Shown piece after piece: positions 27,244 through 35,747 of a stretch of 64,000 nt of DNA (positions within the stretch are counted from its first letter, which is position 1; each line of letters opens with the position of its first letter). Under the pieces are notes generated by a model. The model saw only the letters and a list, made by a program, of their open reading frames with translations. It had not been told where the DNA came from and did no database searches. The translations under genes and the position numbers were made by a program. The DNA lies in the NCBI GenBank assembly GCA_963682005.1, contig OY820914.1, forward strand, positions 3,038,001 through 3,102,000. Reading direction: 5' to 3'. This DNA is from CAIYUC01 sp963682005 (GTDB lineage: Bacteria; Bacteroidota; Bacteroidia; Bacteroidales; FEN-979).

Positions 27244-30200
27244 ATGAATAAAATATTCTATTTATTTGTTTACTTGGCATTTTTATCAGGTATATCAGGC
27301 TTTTCACAAAAATATCCTTTGGTTACCTCTGAAATGCAATTAAAATTCCGTGAATTGACAACGAATGATGGACTTTCGCAAAACACAATTACGTCAATAA
27401 TTCAAGATGATGAAGGATTAATGTGGTTCGGAACCCAAAATGGACTTGATCGATATGATGGCTATCGGTTTGAGATATTCCAAGGTCAACCCAAAGTAAA
27501 TTCTATTAGTGATAGTTATATAATTAAAATCTTCCAAAAGGATAAAAATATAATCTGGGTAAGTACAAATGATGGATGGCTTAATAAATATGATAAAAAA
27601 AATGATAAATGGCAACAAGTATATTTGAACCGTGAAGTTGAATCAATAACAACGCACATTATTTCAGACATTAAACTAAGTCAAGACAAAAACTATCTAT
27701 GGCTTGCTGGTGGTAATTCAGGTTTAAGTAAATTGAATGTAAATTCAGAAATGGTTGAAACATTTCCTCAATTTGTTGGCACCAATACTATTGTGGAGGA
27801 TGAGAACAGAAATATCTGGATTGGTACAAAAACTGGGTTGAAAATAATGATACTTTTGGGGAAGGAAGTAATTGAAAATAGTAATGTATTGATACCCCAA
27901 GATATAAAGAATAAAACAATTACTTTTTTATTCGAAGATAAAAATAAATCTATTTGGATTGGCACAAATGAAGGAAAAGTATATTGCCATAATATGGGAA
28001 ATTGGAAAACATTCTGTCATGATAAGTTAAAAAGCTATATTAATCAGATTGTTGAGGTAGATTCCCGAAAATTTTGGATAGGAACAAATGATGGCTTGTT
28101 TTTCTGTGACACAAAGAGGCTGTTTTCGATAAATGAATTGTCATCCTTTCAATATAAGCTTACAAATAATTCAATCAAAAGCCTTTTTTTGGATCAATCA
28201 AATATTTTATGGATAGGTACAGGTACTGGGCTTAATAAACTTGATTTGAAAGAGAAGAAATTTTTACATATTTTTAATTATGAAAGTGATGGGAAAACCT
28301 TAATGGGTAACACAGTTTGGTCAATTTATGTAGATTCATCATTCAGAATATTTGTTGGTTCGGAAGAAAGTGGCTTAAGCTGCTATAACATTATTTCAAG
28401 AAAGTGGACTTATTTTCCACTTAATGGAGAGCAAAACTATTTTGTGAAATCAATTGTTCCTTATTCGAAGTTCATTTTGTTAGTTGGCACAAATAAAGGA
28501 ATATATTTTTTTAACATACAAATGAATAAATTTTTCAAACTTGAATTTGATGGTGAAGAAAGTTTTATTGGCGATCAAATTGTAAAAGTTATGATAATTG
28601 ATCGAGAAAAGAAATTACTAATAGGCAATGAAACTGGCCTTTTTGAATTTAGTAAAAGAATATCCTATGGTAAGAGTCATTCTCATTTGAAATTGAAACG
28701 AATTCTCCATCAAAGAGTTTCTGCAATTTTAGAAACGGGAAAAGATGTTTATGTAGGCACTGATGATAATGGTGTTTTTCAATTACTAGATAAGCAGTTT
28801 GTTAGGATTTCAATATTAGATTCAATTTTTAAAATCATCCATTGTAAAAACGTCAGATGTTTGGCATATGATGAGAAGTCAAATAATTTATTAATAGGTA
28901 CAAAATCAGGATTATTTTTATTTAATAAGCAATTGCAAAAAATTGTTCACTATACGGTTAAGGATGGATTGCCATCAAATGTTATTTATACTTTGGTCAT
29001 CGATAAAGCTGGAAGGTATTGGATTAGTACATTAAATGGAATTAGTTTTTATTCGCCGAAAGCAAATTCATTTGCAAATTATAGTGTTCAGGATGGTCTC
29101 CAAGCTAATGAATTTAATAGTTCGGCCAGTTTTGAATTTCCTTTGACAAATGAAATATTTATGGGGGGGATTAATGGTTTAACCGCATTTATTCCTGATA
29201 GTATTAAATTGTATAATTACAAACCTAGAATATTTCTTGATAAAATTAATATTCTTAATGGAAATGGCATTCTAAAAAAGCAAGATGAAATTCCTATTGG
29301 TGGAATATATAAGATGGGTGATGATGAGACAAGTTTTGAAATCGAATTATCGAGTTTGCATTTTGCATCTTCAAAGAAAATCAAGTATGAATATATGGTC
29401 TCTTTTGAAATTAATTATAAAAGTTGGTATGAGACAATTTATTATACATTGCATGGGAAACCCAAAGCCCAATGGATTCCTATTACTACAATACCTCCGA
29501 AAATTAGGTTGACAAATTTAATACCTGGTTATTATTCGATATCAATAAGATATACTGATTCGGATGGCATAATCGAAAAAGCAATAACAAACTCTAATAT
29601 ATTTACGGTTAAAATCGACCCCCCTGGTAGAAAAAGATGGTTGTTTTTGATTGGCACTTTATTAATCTTAGCAAGTATATCCTTCCTAATTTCATTTTTT
29701 GTGTACTTGAATAGAAAAAGGGCTCTTGAACTAAACCTGGCCATTGACTCTGTGAAAATTAGGTCAAAAATTATGGATGAAGTTTTGGGATATTTGGCTC
29801 ATCAATGGAGACAACCGATAAACAATATAAGTTTAGGTGTTCAACTAATACAGATGCAATATTTTGAAGGGCTGCTTAAAGCAGATGAATTTGATTCACA
29901 AATAAGGTCAATTATTAAGAATACAAATGAATTATCAAGTACAATACATGATTTTGGAACCTTTTTTAATCCAATTGATGATAAACCTGATAAAGTATAT
30001 TTAAAAGATCTCGCTAACCATATTTACCATTTCGTATGGGATAGTTTTCATTACAATGGTATCCAACTCAGTTTAGATGTACCAGAACAATCCAATCCAA
30101 TATATTATGGTTATTCTCAAATTTTGTATCAGGTTCTTTTAATTGTTATAAATAATGCAAAAGAGGCTATAATGGAAAATAAACCTAAACAGGGATTGGT

Positions 30201-30450
30201 TCAGTTTCGTATAACGGAAGATAATAATTATTTTTCTTTTAAAATTGTCGATAACGGTGGTGGCATAGAGGCGAAAATTATCTCAAAAATCTTTGATCCA
30301 TATTTTACGACAAAAAAGTATAAAAAGAATTCTGGTTTGGGCTTGTATATTGCAAAAACTCTAGTGGAGAAAAAATTGAATGGCAGTATAGTGCTTACCA
30401 ATATTGCTGAAGGCTGTGAAGTGTTAATAAAATTGTTAAAACATGAATAA
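27244..30450 (+). CDS. Reg_prop (two-component propeller) sensor histidine kinase
   Basis: 1068 residues. Signal peptide (MNKIFYLFVYLAFLSGISGFS), then periplasmic reg_prop beta-propeller repeats with the I-W-I-G-T-x-x-G-L pattern (MWFGTQNGLDRYDG, NIWIGTKTGLK, SIWIGTNEGK, ILWIGTGTGLNKLD), and a Y_Y_Y domain around residues 700-790. One membrane helix lies near 800-820. The cytoplasmic kinase has His853 in LAHQWRQPINNIS, N-box INNAKEAIMENK and G-boxes DNGGGI and GLGLYIAK. Such kinases often sense sugars or surface polymers. No receiver is fused; the next gene, overlapping by 8 bp, is one. It is A+T-rich compared with the rest of the window. Confidence 0.9.
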   Translation: MNKIFYLFVYLAFLSGISGFSQKYPLVTSEMQLKFRELTTNDGLSQNTITSIIQDDEGLMWFGTQNGLDRYDGYRFEIFQGQPKVNSISDSYIIKIFQKDKNIIWVSTNDGWLNKYDKKNDKWQQVYLNREVESITTHIISDIKLSQDKNYLWLAGGNSGLSKLNVNSEMVETFPQFVGTNTIVEDENRNIWIGTKTGLKIMILLGKEVIENSNVLIPQDIKNKTITFLFEDKNKSIWIGTNEGKVYCHNMGNWKTFCHDKLKSYINQIVEVDSRKFWIGTNDGLFFCDTKRLFSINELSSFQYKLTNNSIKSLFLDQSNILWIGTGTGLNKLDLKEKKFLHIFNYESDGKTLMGNTVWSIYVDSSFRIFVGSEESGLSCYNIISRKWTYFPLNGEQNYFVKSIVPYSKFILLVGTNKGIYFFNIQMNKFFKLEFDGEESFIGDQIVKVMIIDREKKLLIGNETGLFEFSKRISYGKSHSHLKLKRILHQRVSAILETGKDVYVGTDDNGVFQLLDKQFVRISILDSIFKIIHCKNVRCLAYDEKSNNLLIGTKSGLFLFNKQLQKIVHYTVKDGLPSNVIYTLVIDKAGRYWISTLNGISFYSPKANSFANYSVQDGLQANEFNSSASFEFPLTNEIFMGGINGLTAFIPDSIKLYNYKPRIFLDKINILNGNGILKKQDEIPIGGIYKMGDDETSFEIELSSLHFASSKKIKYEYMVSFEINYKSWYETIYYTLHGKPKAQWIPITTIPPKIRLTNLIPGYYSISIRYTDSDGIIEKAITNSNIFTVKIDPPGRKRWLFLIGTLLILASISFLISFFVYLNRKRALELNLAIDSVKIRSKIMDEVLGYLAHQWRQPINNISLGVQLIQMQYFEGLLKADEFDSQIRSIIKNTNELSSTIHDFGTFFNPIDDKPDKVYLKDLANHIYHFVWDSFHYNGIQLSLDVPEQSNPIYYGYSQILYQVLLIVINNAKEAIMENKPKQGLVQFRITEDNNYFSFKIVDNGGGIEAKIISKIFDPYFTTKKYKKNSGLGLYIAKTLVEKKLNGSIVLTNIAEGCEVLIKLLKHE

Positions 30451-30838
30451 ATCGAAGGTTAAAATATTAATTGTTGAAGATGATGAGAATCAACTAAAAA
30501 ATTATGTCGCAGCACTAAATTTCAAATATTTGTACGTCTTAAGTGCAAATAATGGTGGCGATGCATTTAATATTTTTCGTCAAGAAGAGCCAAAGATCGT
30601 TATTACTGATTTAATTATGAATTCTGACAAACTAGACGGATTGAACCTAATAAAAAAAGTGAAGGAGCATTCGTGCCTAACAAAGATATTAGTAATATCT
30701 GGATACTCTGATATCGATTCTATAGATAAAGCTATCGAAATGGATGTTGCATATTTCTTATTCAAACCGGTATATTTAAAAATTCTTTTTCTTTATTTGA
30801 AACATATTGAAGAAACTCTTCCTAAAATTTCTTTATAA
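30443..30838 (+). CDS. Stand-alone response regulator receiver
   Basis: 131 residues, receiver domain only: acidic pocket VEDDE, phospho-acceptor Asp56 in IVITDLIM, conserved Ser/Thr region LVISGYS and Lys in FLFKPVY. There is no DNA-binding or enzymatic output. It starts inside the end of the kinase gene, so it is very likely the kinase's partner and passes phosphate onward or acts by protein contact. It is followed by the IS5-like insertion. Confidence 0.88.
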   Translation: MNKSKVKILIVEDDENQLKNYVAALNFKYLYVLSANNGGDAFNIFRQEEPKIVITDLIMNSDKLDGLNLIKKVKEHSCLTKILVISGYSDIDSIDKAIEMDVAYFLFKPVYLKILFLYLKHIEETLPKISL

Positions 30839-30899
30839 ATATCAATCCCTATTTTAGTACTAATAATTTAAGGGCAAATATTAATAAAACCCTAAAATA

Positions 30900-32374
30900 G
30901 TTGATCCTTAATAATTATTAACATATTGAATGTTAATAACTTATGTTCTTTGAAATTGTGAATCGTGTTAAGATTTTGGGTAAATTTGATCAAAACCCTG
31001 CAAATCATGTTGAAAAAATTACCGAAGCAACCACAGCTCGAGATGTTCAAAACGGTGCTCACAAGCTTCATCAATCCTGAACACGAACTATGTCTTTTAG
31101 CCAAGAAAATCGATTGGGCTGGCCTTGAAAAGGAATTTGAGCCGCTTTACGGAACCGTTGGCAGACCTTCAATCCCGATCAGGACCATAGTCGGGCTTTT
31201 GCTGCTGAAGCAAATGTACAACCTGGGTGATGAAACGGTGGTGGAACGTTACTTGGAGAACCCCTACTGGCAGCTCTTTTGCGGAGAGATCTATTTTCAA
31301 TACCGTCTGCCATTCGATCCCAGCGACTTTGTCCATTTTCGTCACCGCATTGGCAAAGAAGGCATGGAAAAGATCTTCAGGCAAAGCATTGACCTGTTCG
31401 GCCAGGACATGATCCGCAAGGAAGCCCGGGAAATACGGGTGGACACGACGGTCCAAGAGAAAAACATCACCCATCCGACTGATCGCAAACTCTACGAGAA
31501 AGCCATCGAACACTGCAAGAGAATCGCTAAGGCAGAAGGTAAAACGCTCAAACGGACCTACACGAGGGAGATTCAGAAAATCAAGTACCAGCTTCGTTTT
31601 GCCAGAAAGCCGAAGAACTTCAAACGACAAATGCGCTTGCAACGAAAGCTCCATCGGATCGCGTGTAAGATCTATGATGACCTGGTCACGCAGATGAATC
31701 CTATCCCCAAGCAGGAATACTTTGATCGACTAACGGTCATTTATAAGGTTCTGATTCAACAGCGAGATGACAAGAATAAGATTTATAGCATTCATGAACC
31801 TGATGTACTGTGCATTGCAAAAGGGAAAGAGCATAAGCCTTATGAATTTGGTAACAAGAGTTCCTTTGCCTATACTCGAAAGTCCGGGATCATTGTTGGT
31901 GCTATGGCCATTGAGGGCAATGCTTATGATGGTCACACCCTGGAACCCCAATTAAATCAGGTAAAAGAGTACACCCAGGGAAAGATTAAAAAGGCAATCG
32001 TGGACCGGGGATATCGGGGAAGGGAGCGGATCGGAATCACGGAGGTTATAATGCCAAACCCCATGAAAAAGGAGAGTTACTACAAAAAGAGAAAACGGAA
32101 GGCCGAATGCAGATCGAGAGCCGGGGTTGAAGGATTGATCTCACATCTGAAATACGATCACAGAATGTTAAAGAATTACTTGAAGGGCACGACTGGAGAC
32201 GGAATTAACACGTTACTGGCAGCTGCCGCATACAACATGATGAAGTGGATGCGGTTAAAACGACAAGAAATTTTTGTTTTCATTTTTCGGATACTCTTTG
32301 GAGATCAAATATTGCTCCCGGTAAAAATCCGATGCTATTGAATCATTAAAAAAATTGAATTAATAAGGATCAAC
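30900..32374 (+). mobile_element. IS5-like insertion sequence
   Basis: The inverted repeats GTTGATCCTTAATAATT (left, from 30900) and GTTGATCCTTATTAATT (right, complement from 32374) differ at one base. The direct repeat TAAAATA lies on both sides (30893-30899 and 32375-32381). Because the repeats can be drawn 1-2 bp longer at the cost of the target site, the exact edge is uncertain by a few bases. About 1475 bp. Confidence 0.8.
31007..32341 (+). CDS. IS5-family-like DDE transposase
   Basis: The ATG at 31007 (MLKKLPKQPQLEMF) is preferred to a GTG at 30965. 444 residues. An N-terminal DUF772-like region (YGTVGRPSIPIRTIVGLLLLKQMYNLGDETVVERYLENPYWQLFCG is one continuous block) precedes FVHFRHRIG. 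The DDE residues probably lie in REIRVDTTV, KKAIVDRGYRG and RSRAGVEGLISHLK. It is intact. The richer G+C content than the flanking kinase genes marks it as a recent arrival. Confidence 0.9.
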   Translation: MLKKLPKQPQLEMFKTVLTSFINPEHELCLLAKKIDWAGLEKEFEPLYGTVGRPSIPIRTIVGLLLLKQMYNLGDETVVERYLENPYWQLFCGEIYFQYRLPFDPSDFVHFRHRIGKEGMEKIFRQSIDLFGQDMIRKEAREIRVDTTVQEKNITHPTDRKLYEKAIEHCKRIAKAEGKTLKRTYTREIQKIKYQLRFARKPKNFKRQMRLQRKLHRIACKIYDDLVTQMNPIPKQEYFDRLTVIYKVLIQQRDDKNKIYSIHEPDVLCIAKGKEHKPYEFGNKSSFAYTRKSGIIVGAMAIEGNAYDGHTLEPQLNQVKEYTQGKIKKAIVDRGYRGRERIGITEVIMPNPMKKESYYKKRKRKAECRSRAGVEGLISHLKYDHRMLKNYLKGTTGDGINTLLAAAAYNMMKWMRLKRQEIFVFIFRILFGDQILLPVKIRCY

Positions 32375-32390
32375 TAAAATAGCTTAAAGG

Positions 32391-33473
32391 ATGAAAAGAA
32401 TTTTAATAATTGATGACGATGCTGAATTCCTTTTGACTATTTCAAAAATGTTTAAAATTAAGGGGTTTGATGTAATGACCTGTTCAAAAGCATCGGAAGC
32501 TATCATCAGACTTCAAAGTATTTTCCCTGATATAATTCTTTGTGATGTTATGTTGTCCGATATGCAAGGTTTTGATTTTTATAAAACATTAAAAAGGAAT
32601 TTTGCATTTTCTAATATTCCATTGATTTTTATAAGTGGGCGAGCAGTTAATACTGAAGATATAATGAAAGGATTAGATTTAGGTGCCGATGATTATTTTT
32701 TGAAACCAATAGATTTTGAAATACTATTAAAAAGAATAAATGCGAGAATTGAGAAAAAGGATAAAATAGATGAATATTTGAATTTTAGAATGAAGGAAAT
32801 AAAGTCAATGATTGGAAACCAGTTTGACTTTGAATTAAAAAAGCCATTCGAAGGAATTATTGGGAAAGCGGATACAATTATACAGAATTATAAAAATCTC
32901 TCTAAAGACGAATTGTTTTATAAAATTGAACAAATAAAAGCTTCAAGTGAAAAACTTTATAAATCTATTGAAAATATTTTGCTATTTATTAGTATCATTA
33001 AAAATGATTTTGTACAATTGGATTATTTTAAAATTCATTCTGTAAATGATATAGATATAAATGCAATTTTTGGTAGCATTTACGGAGCTTCGTTTAGAAA
33101 AAAGGATATTTTCATTAAATTTAATATTGTATCACAAATTAGGCGTCCCATCCTATTGAAAAAAATGGTTCAAGAATTAGTAGATAATGCAATTAAGTTT
33201 TCTAAAATCGGTGCTGCAATAACCTTCAATCTTGATATCGATGAAAAACGAGTACGGCTGGAAATTAGAGATGAAGGCAACGGTTTTAAAATAGCTTCAA
33301 AGGAGCAGGTCCTTCCTTTCTCAACTAATTCAGATGAAGTTGATGGTAAGAGTCATGGACTTAAATTAGGTCTTTGGATAGTAAAAATGTTAGTCGAGAA
33401 TTTAAATGGCGATTTTGAGATTTATTCGGAAATAGGAAAGGGATCCACCATAATAATAGAATATCCTAATTGA
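32391..33473 (+). CDS. Receiver-histidine-kinase-like protein lacking the phospho-acceptor His
   Basis: 360 residues. An N-terminal receiver has IDDDAEF, Asp52 in IILCDVML and Lys in YFLKPID. A coiled dimerisation region follows, then a HATPase domain with N-box QELVDNAIKFSK, G1 RDEGNGF and G2 GLKLGLWIVK. Where kinases have S-H-E-L-R-T-P this protein reads D-F-E-L-K-K-P, with Phe147 in place of His. It may therefore bind ATP without autophosphorylating, or act as a phosphatase or adaptor. Removing the IS would place it about 70 nt after the stand-alone receiver in the same direction, so the three signalling genes probably formed one operon. Confidence 0.85.
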   Translation: MKRILIIDDDAEFLLTISKMFKIKGFDVMTCSKASEAIIRLQSIFPDIILCDVMLSDMQGFDFYKTLKRNFAFSNIPLIFISGRAVNTEDIMKGLDLGADDYFLKPIDFEILLKRINARIEKKDKIDEYLNFRMKEIKSMIGNQFDFELKKPFEGIIGKADTIIQNYKNLSKDELFYKIEQIKASSEKLYKSIENILLFISIIKNDFVQLDYFKIHSVNDIDINAIFGSIYGASFRKKDIFIKFNIVSQIRRPILLKKMVQELVDNAIKFSKIGAAITFNLDIDEKRVRLEIRDEGNGFKIASKEQVLPFSTNSDEVDGKSHGLKLGLWIVKMLVENLNGDFEIYSEIGKGSTIIIEYPN

Positions 33474-33532
33474 AAATAATTAGAGTTTGCTGATTATGTC
33501 AGCACTAACAGGATCAAAATTCTAAACTGATC

Positions 33533-33656
33533 GTAAGCCTTCGGCCACAAGCATCTTTTTTCATGGTTGGGAAATGATTATTTTTGCCCAGGCAGAAGTG
33601 TGTGCAGTTGATTGACCGGGATCAACTACACAAGATGTGTATGGCCGAAGGCTTAC
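33533..33656. repeat. 124-bp element with perfect 15-bp inverted ends
   Basis: GTAAGCCTTCGGCCA (33533-33547) and its exact complement TGGCCGAAGGCTTAC (33642-33656) enclose 94 bp between two convergent genes. It could be a small non-autonomous mobile element or a long hairpin at the transcript ends. There are no T tracts and no clear target duplication. Confidence 0.75.
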
Positions 33657-33696
33657 ACTGCTTTAAGAACAATTAGTTTGGAGGATTTATTTCCCA

Positions 33697-34536
33697 TCAT
33701 TCCGGGAAATGGGCGTCAATTTCCTCTTTCAGTGTTTTTACGAATTTATCGGCCTGCATTTCATTCACCAATGTGACTTCGATGCCTGATGTGTCTCGAT
33801 GAATCAACGTGTCCTCTATGAACTTTTGCAGGGAACGGTTCCGTGCAGGCGATTTTGTGAGAAAATACAGATGCAGTTTCTGATCTGAATTCGCCAGCTC
33901 ACTTAAAATTCCACTCCATTTATACACCTTGCTTTTTATACTATCCGTTCGTTTAAGGTCTAAGGATAATGTTTGATAACAATTCCAAACACCATTTTTC
34001 CATGCACGTTCAAAATCGATATGATCATGCAATGTTTTGACAGAAAAAGGTTTTAGTTTTCCTGTAACTCCATATTTATCGAAGTATTGCTTATAAACCT
34101 TCTGCCAGACCACCTTATCGCTTACGGTATCATGTGCTTCATCGATACTGTATTTTTCGACAAGGCGGTGAAACAGGTCGTCCAGGGCACTTTGTGGGTC
34201 GACATCCAATCCGTACAGCACTTCAGAACAGACAAGCGAACTTTCATCTTTCGGAAGGATAGAGGCTGTTACTTCTTCCAATGATTTGAAATGAGTAAAC
34301 AACTCGCCAAACCGATCTGCAATAATATTAATTTCATGTTCTATTTGCCTGAGAGACGATAGGAGAAATTGTCCGTTCACATCAGAAAAGAAGTGTGATA
34401 TACGGCTGAATTTTTTAATGAACATTCCTTTCAGGAACTCGCTTTCCGGCTGGTAAACTACAATACCAACGTTGACAAACTCTTCAGATATCCTGTCATG
34501 GATATACCGTACGATTTGGTATTGAAACTCTCTCAT
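33697..34536 (-). CDS. DUF3037 domain protein
   Basis: 279 residues. The start FQYQIVRYIHDRISEEFVNVGIVVYQPE is the diagnostic block of DUF3037. The remainder is helical and charged, with no catalytic motif I can name. Its ATG overlaps the stop of the HipA-like kinase gene by 4 bp (ATGA), so the two are made together. Adjacent HipA-like/DUF3037 pairs recur in bacteria, but their role is not established; a role in stress or defence is only a guess. Confidence 0.83.
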   Translation of the reverse strand: MREFQYQIVRYIHDRISEEFVNVGIVVYQPESEFLKGMFIKKFSRISHFFSDVNGQFLLSSLRQIEHEINIIADRFGELFTHFKSLEEVTASILPKDESSLVCSEVLYGLDVDPQSALDDLFHRLVEKYSIDEAHDTVSDKVVWQKVYKQYFDKYGVTGKLKPFSVKTLHDHIDFERAWKNGVWNCYQTLSLDLKRTDSIKSKVYKWSGILSELANSDQKLHLYFLTKSPARNRSLQKFIEDTLIHRDTSGIEVTLVNEMQADKFVKTLKEEIDAHFPE

Positions 34537-35366
34537 GATACTAATTTTTTCAGATTGTCCAGAAATATAGTTTTATGTACAATCAACGCTTCAAGTGTTG
34601 TTCTTATTTTAAACGTCTGAGGTGTAATCCAGGCCTGAGGGATCAAAGTCAATGCCTTTTTCCAGAATTCAGAATCGAGTCGTACAAATCTTTCTACGAA
34701 TTCCTCAAGATTTGGTTCATTGTTTTTAAGAACAGGATAAAAATAATGTTGTTTAAGCCATGTTTTATCAGAATCAGCTAATATCCATGGCGTTGGGTTT
34801 GATATTATATCGAATACAAAGGCAAATGCCAATTCATGATCAAAGATAAGGATTTTTTCGCCATCTGTGAGCATATTGTGCTTTTCGTTATTGCGATCAG
34901 GGTTAGAAATGAATGCGTCAAATGCAAAGATCTTTTCAGCTTCTTTACATTGATGGTCTGTAAACTTGAGTCCTTTTATAAGGGGTTGGAGATCATTGAT
35001 CAGCTTGCATCCAAAATTATTACCAATGCTGTTTTGGGCATTCCTGAAACCATCATTCCCCCTGAGCGTATCAACGAACTTCTGAGTCACGATGATTATG
35101 GCAGGGTCAGGAACATAAAGATCAAGCTGGGCTCCGATAAAGGACGCTAATAGTTCCCTGCAGGAGGATTCCGGAGACATTCTCTGAGCCCCGATGTATT
35201 TCACAATGTAATCTTCCTTGTTGCCGGTTGTTGAACAAACTCCCCTGATGGCCTGAGGTTTTGTTGCACCTGAAGTAAATACCCGGAATCCCTGCAGTGC
35301 ATGAATCCAGGGCAGGAAATAAGCAGGATCGGTGATCTTTTCCATTCTGTTTTCTTTCAATATCAT
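34533..35366 (-). CDS. HipA-like kinase (HipA_2 type)
   Basis: About 277 residues from the ATG at 35366; 35345 is an equally possible ATG. The N-lobe has KEDYIVKYIGAQ, with the likely ATP-binding Lys, and CRELLASFIGAQL. The catalytic loop reads AFDAFISNPDRNNEKHNML (the D...N.DR..N pattern of HipA_2) and the metal-binding motif is LIFDHELAF. This is a stripped-down relative of the HipA Ser/Thr kinase without the usual N-terminal HipA domain. There is no HipB-like antitoxin; the partner is the DUF3037 protein. Confidence 0.82.
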   Translation of the reverse strand: MILKENRMEKITDPAYFLPWIHALQGFRVFTSGATKPQAIRGVCSTTGNKEDYIVKYIGAQRMSPESSCRELLASFIGAQLDLYVPDPAIIIVTQKFVDTLRGNDGFRNAQNSIGNNFGCKLINDLQPLIKGLKFTDHQCKEAEKIFAFDAFISNPDRNNEKHNMLTDGEKILIFDHELAFAFVFDIISNPTPWILADSDKTWLKQHYFYPVLKNNEPNLEEFVERFVRLDSEFWKKALTLIPQAWITPQTFKIRTTLEALIVHKTIFLDNLKKLVS

Positions 35367-35387
35367 TCTCTGGGCAAATTTATTCAA

Positions 35388-35747
35388 ATCCTACCATAAA
35401 ATATCCCCTATATTATTTTATTCGTTCTTTTTGCTTTTTCGAATCAGATAAAATTTGGGCAGGCAGATACAATTGACCATCCATGGCCAAGCGTTATAAT
35501 TCATATCCTGACAAAAAGTTAAAATACGATAATTTAGTTAGGAGAAAGTTAAAGAATAATTTGACTTTCCTCTTTTTTTTCGTATATTTCGAAAATTAAA
35601 TGGGGTTTATGGCTTATTGAGTTATCGTTCTTTTTATGTCATTTTGCAGCTATCTTCAAACATAAGCAGTGATAGTAATTGCTTGAAAGGGCTGTATTTT
35701 CAGGAAGAAAATGACAATTAGGGTTGTTAATTCACAAAATCATTGAA
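35388..35747. other. A+T-rich intergenic region, divergent
   Basis: About 360 bp between the kinase pair and the first YCF48-like gene. No gene or RNA is recognised. TATATTTC at about 35584 is a one-mismatch -7 box that could serve the plus-strand gene. Confidence 0.3.

Noticed and set aside
33697..35387. Classical hipBA toxin-antitoxin operon
   Set aside because: No HipB helix-turn-helix protein, and the kinase is the short HipA_2 type paired with DUF3037.
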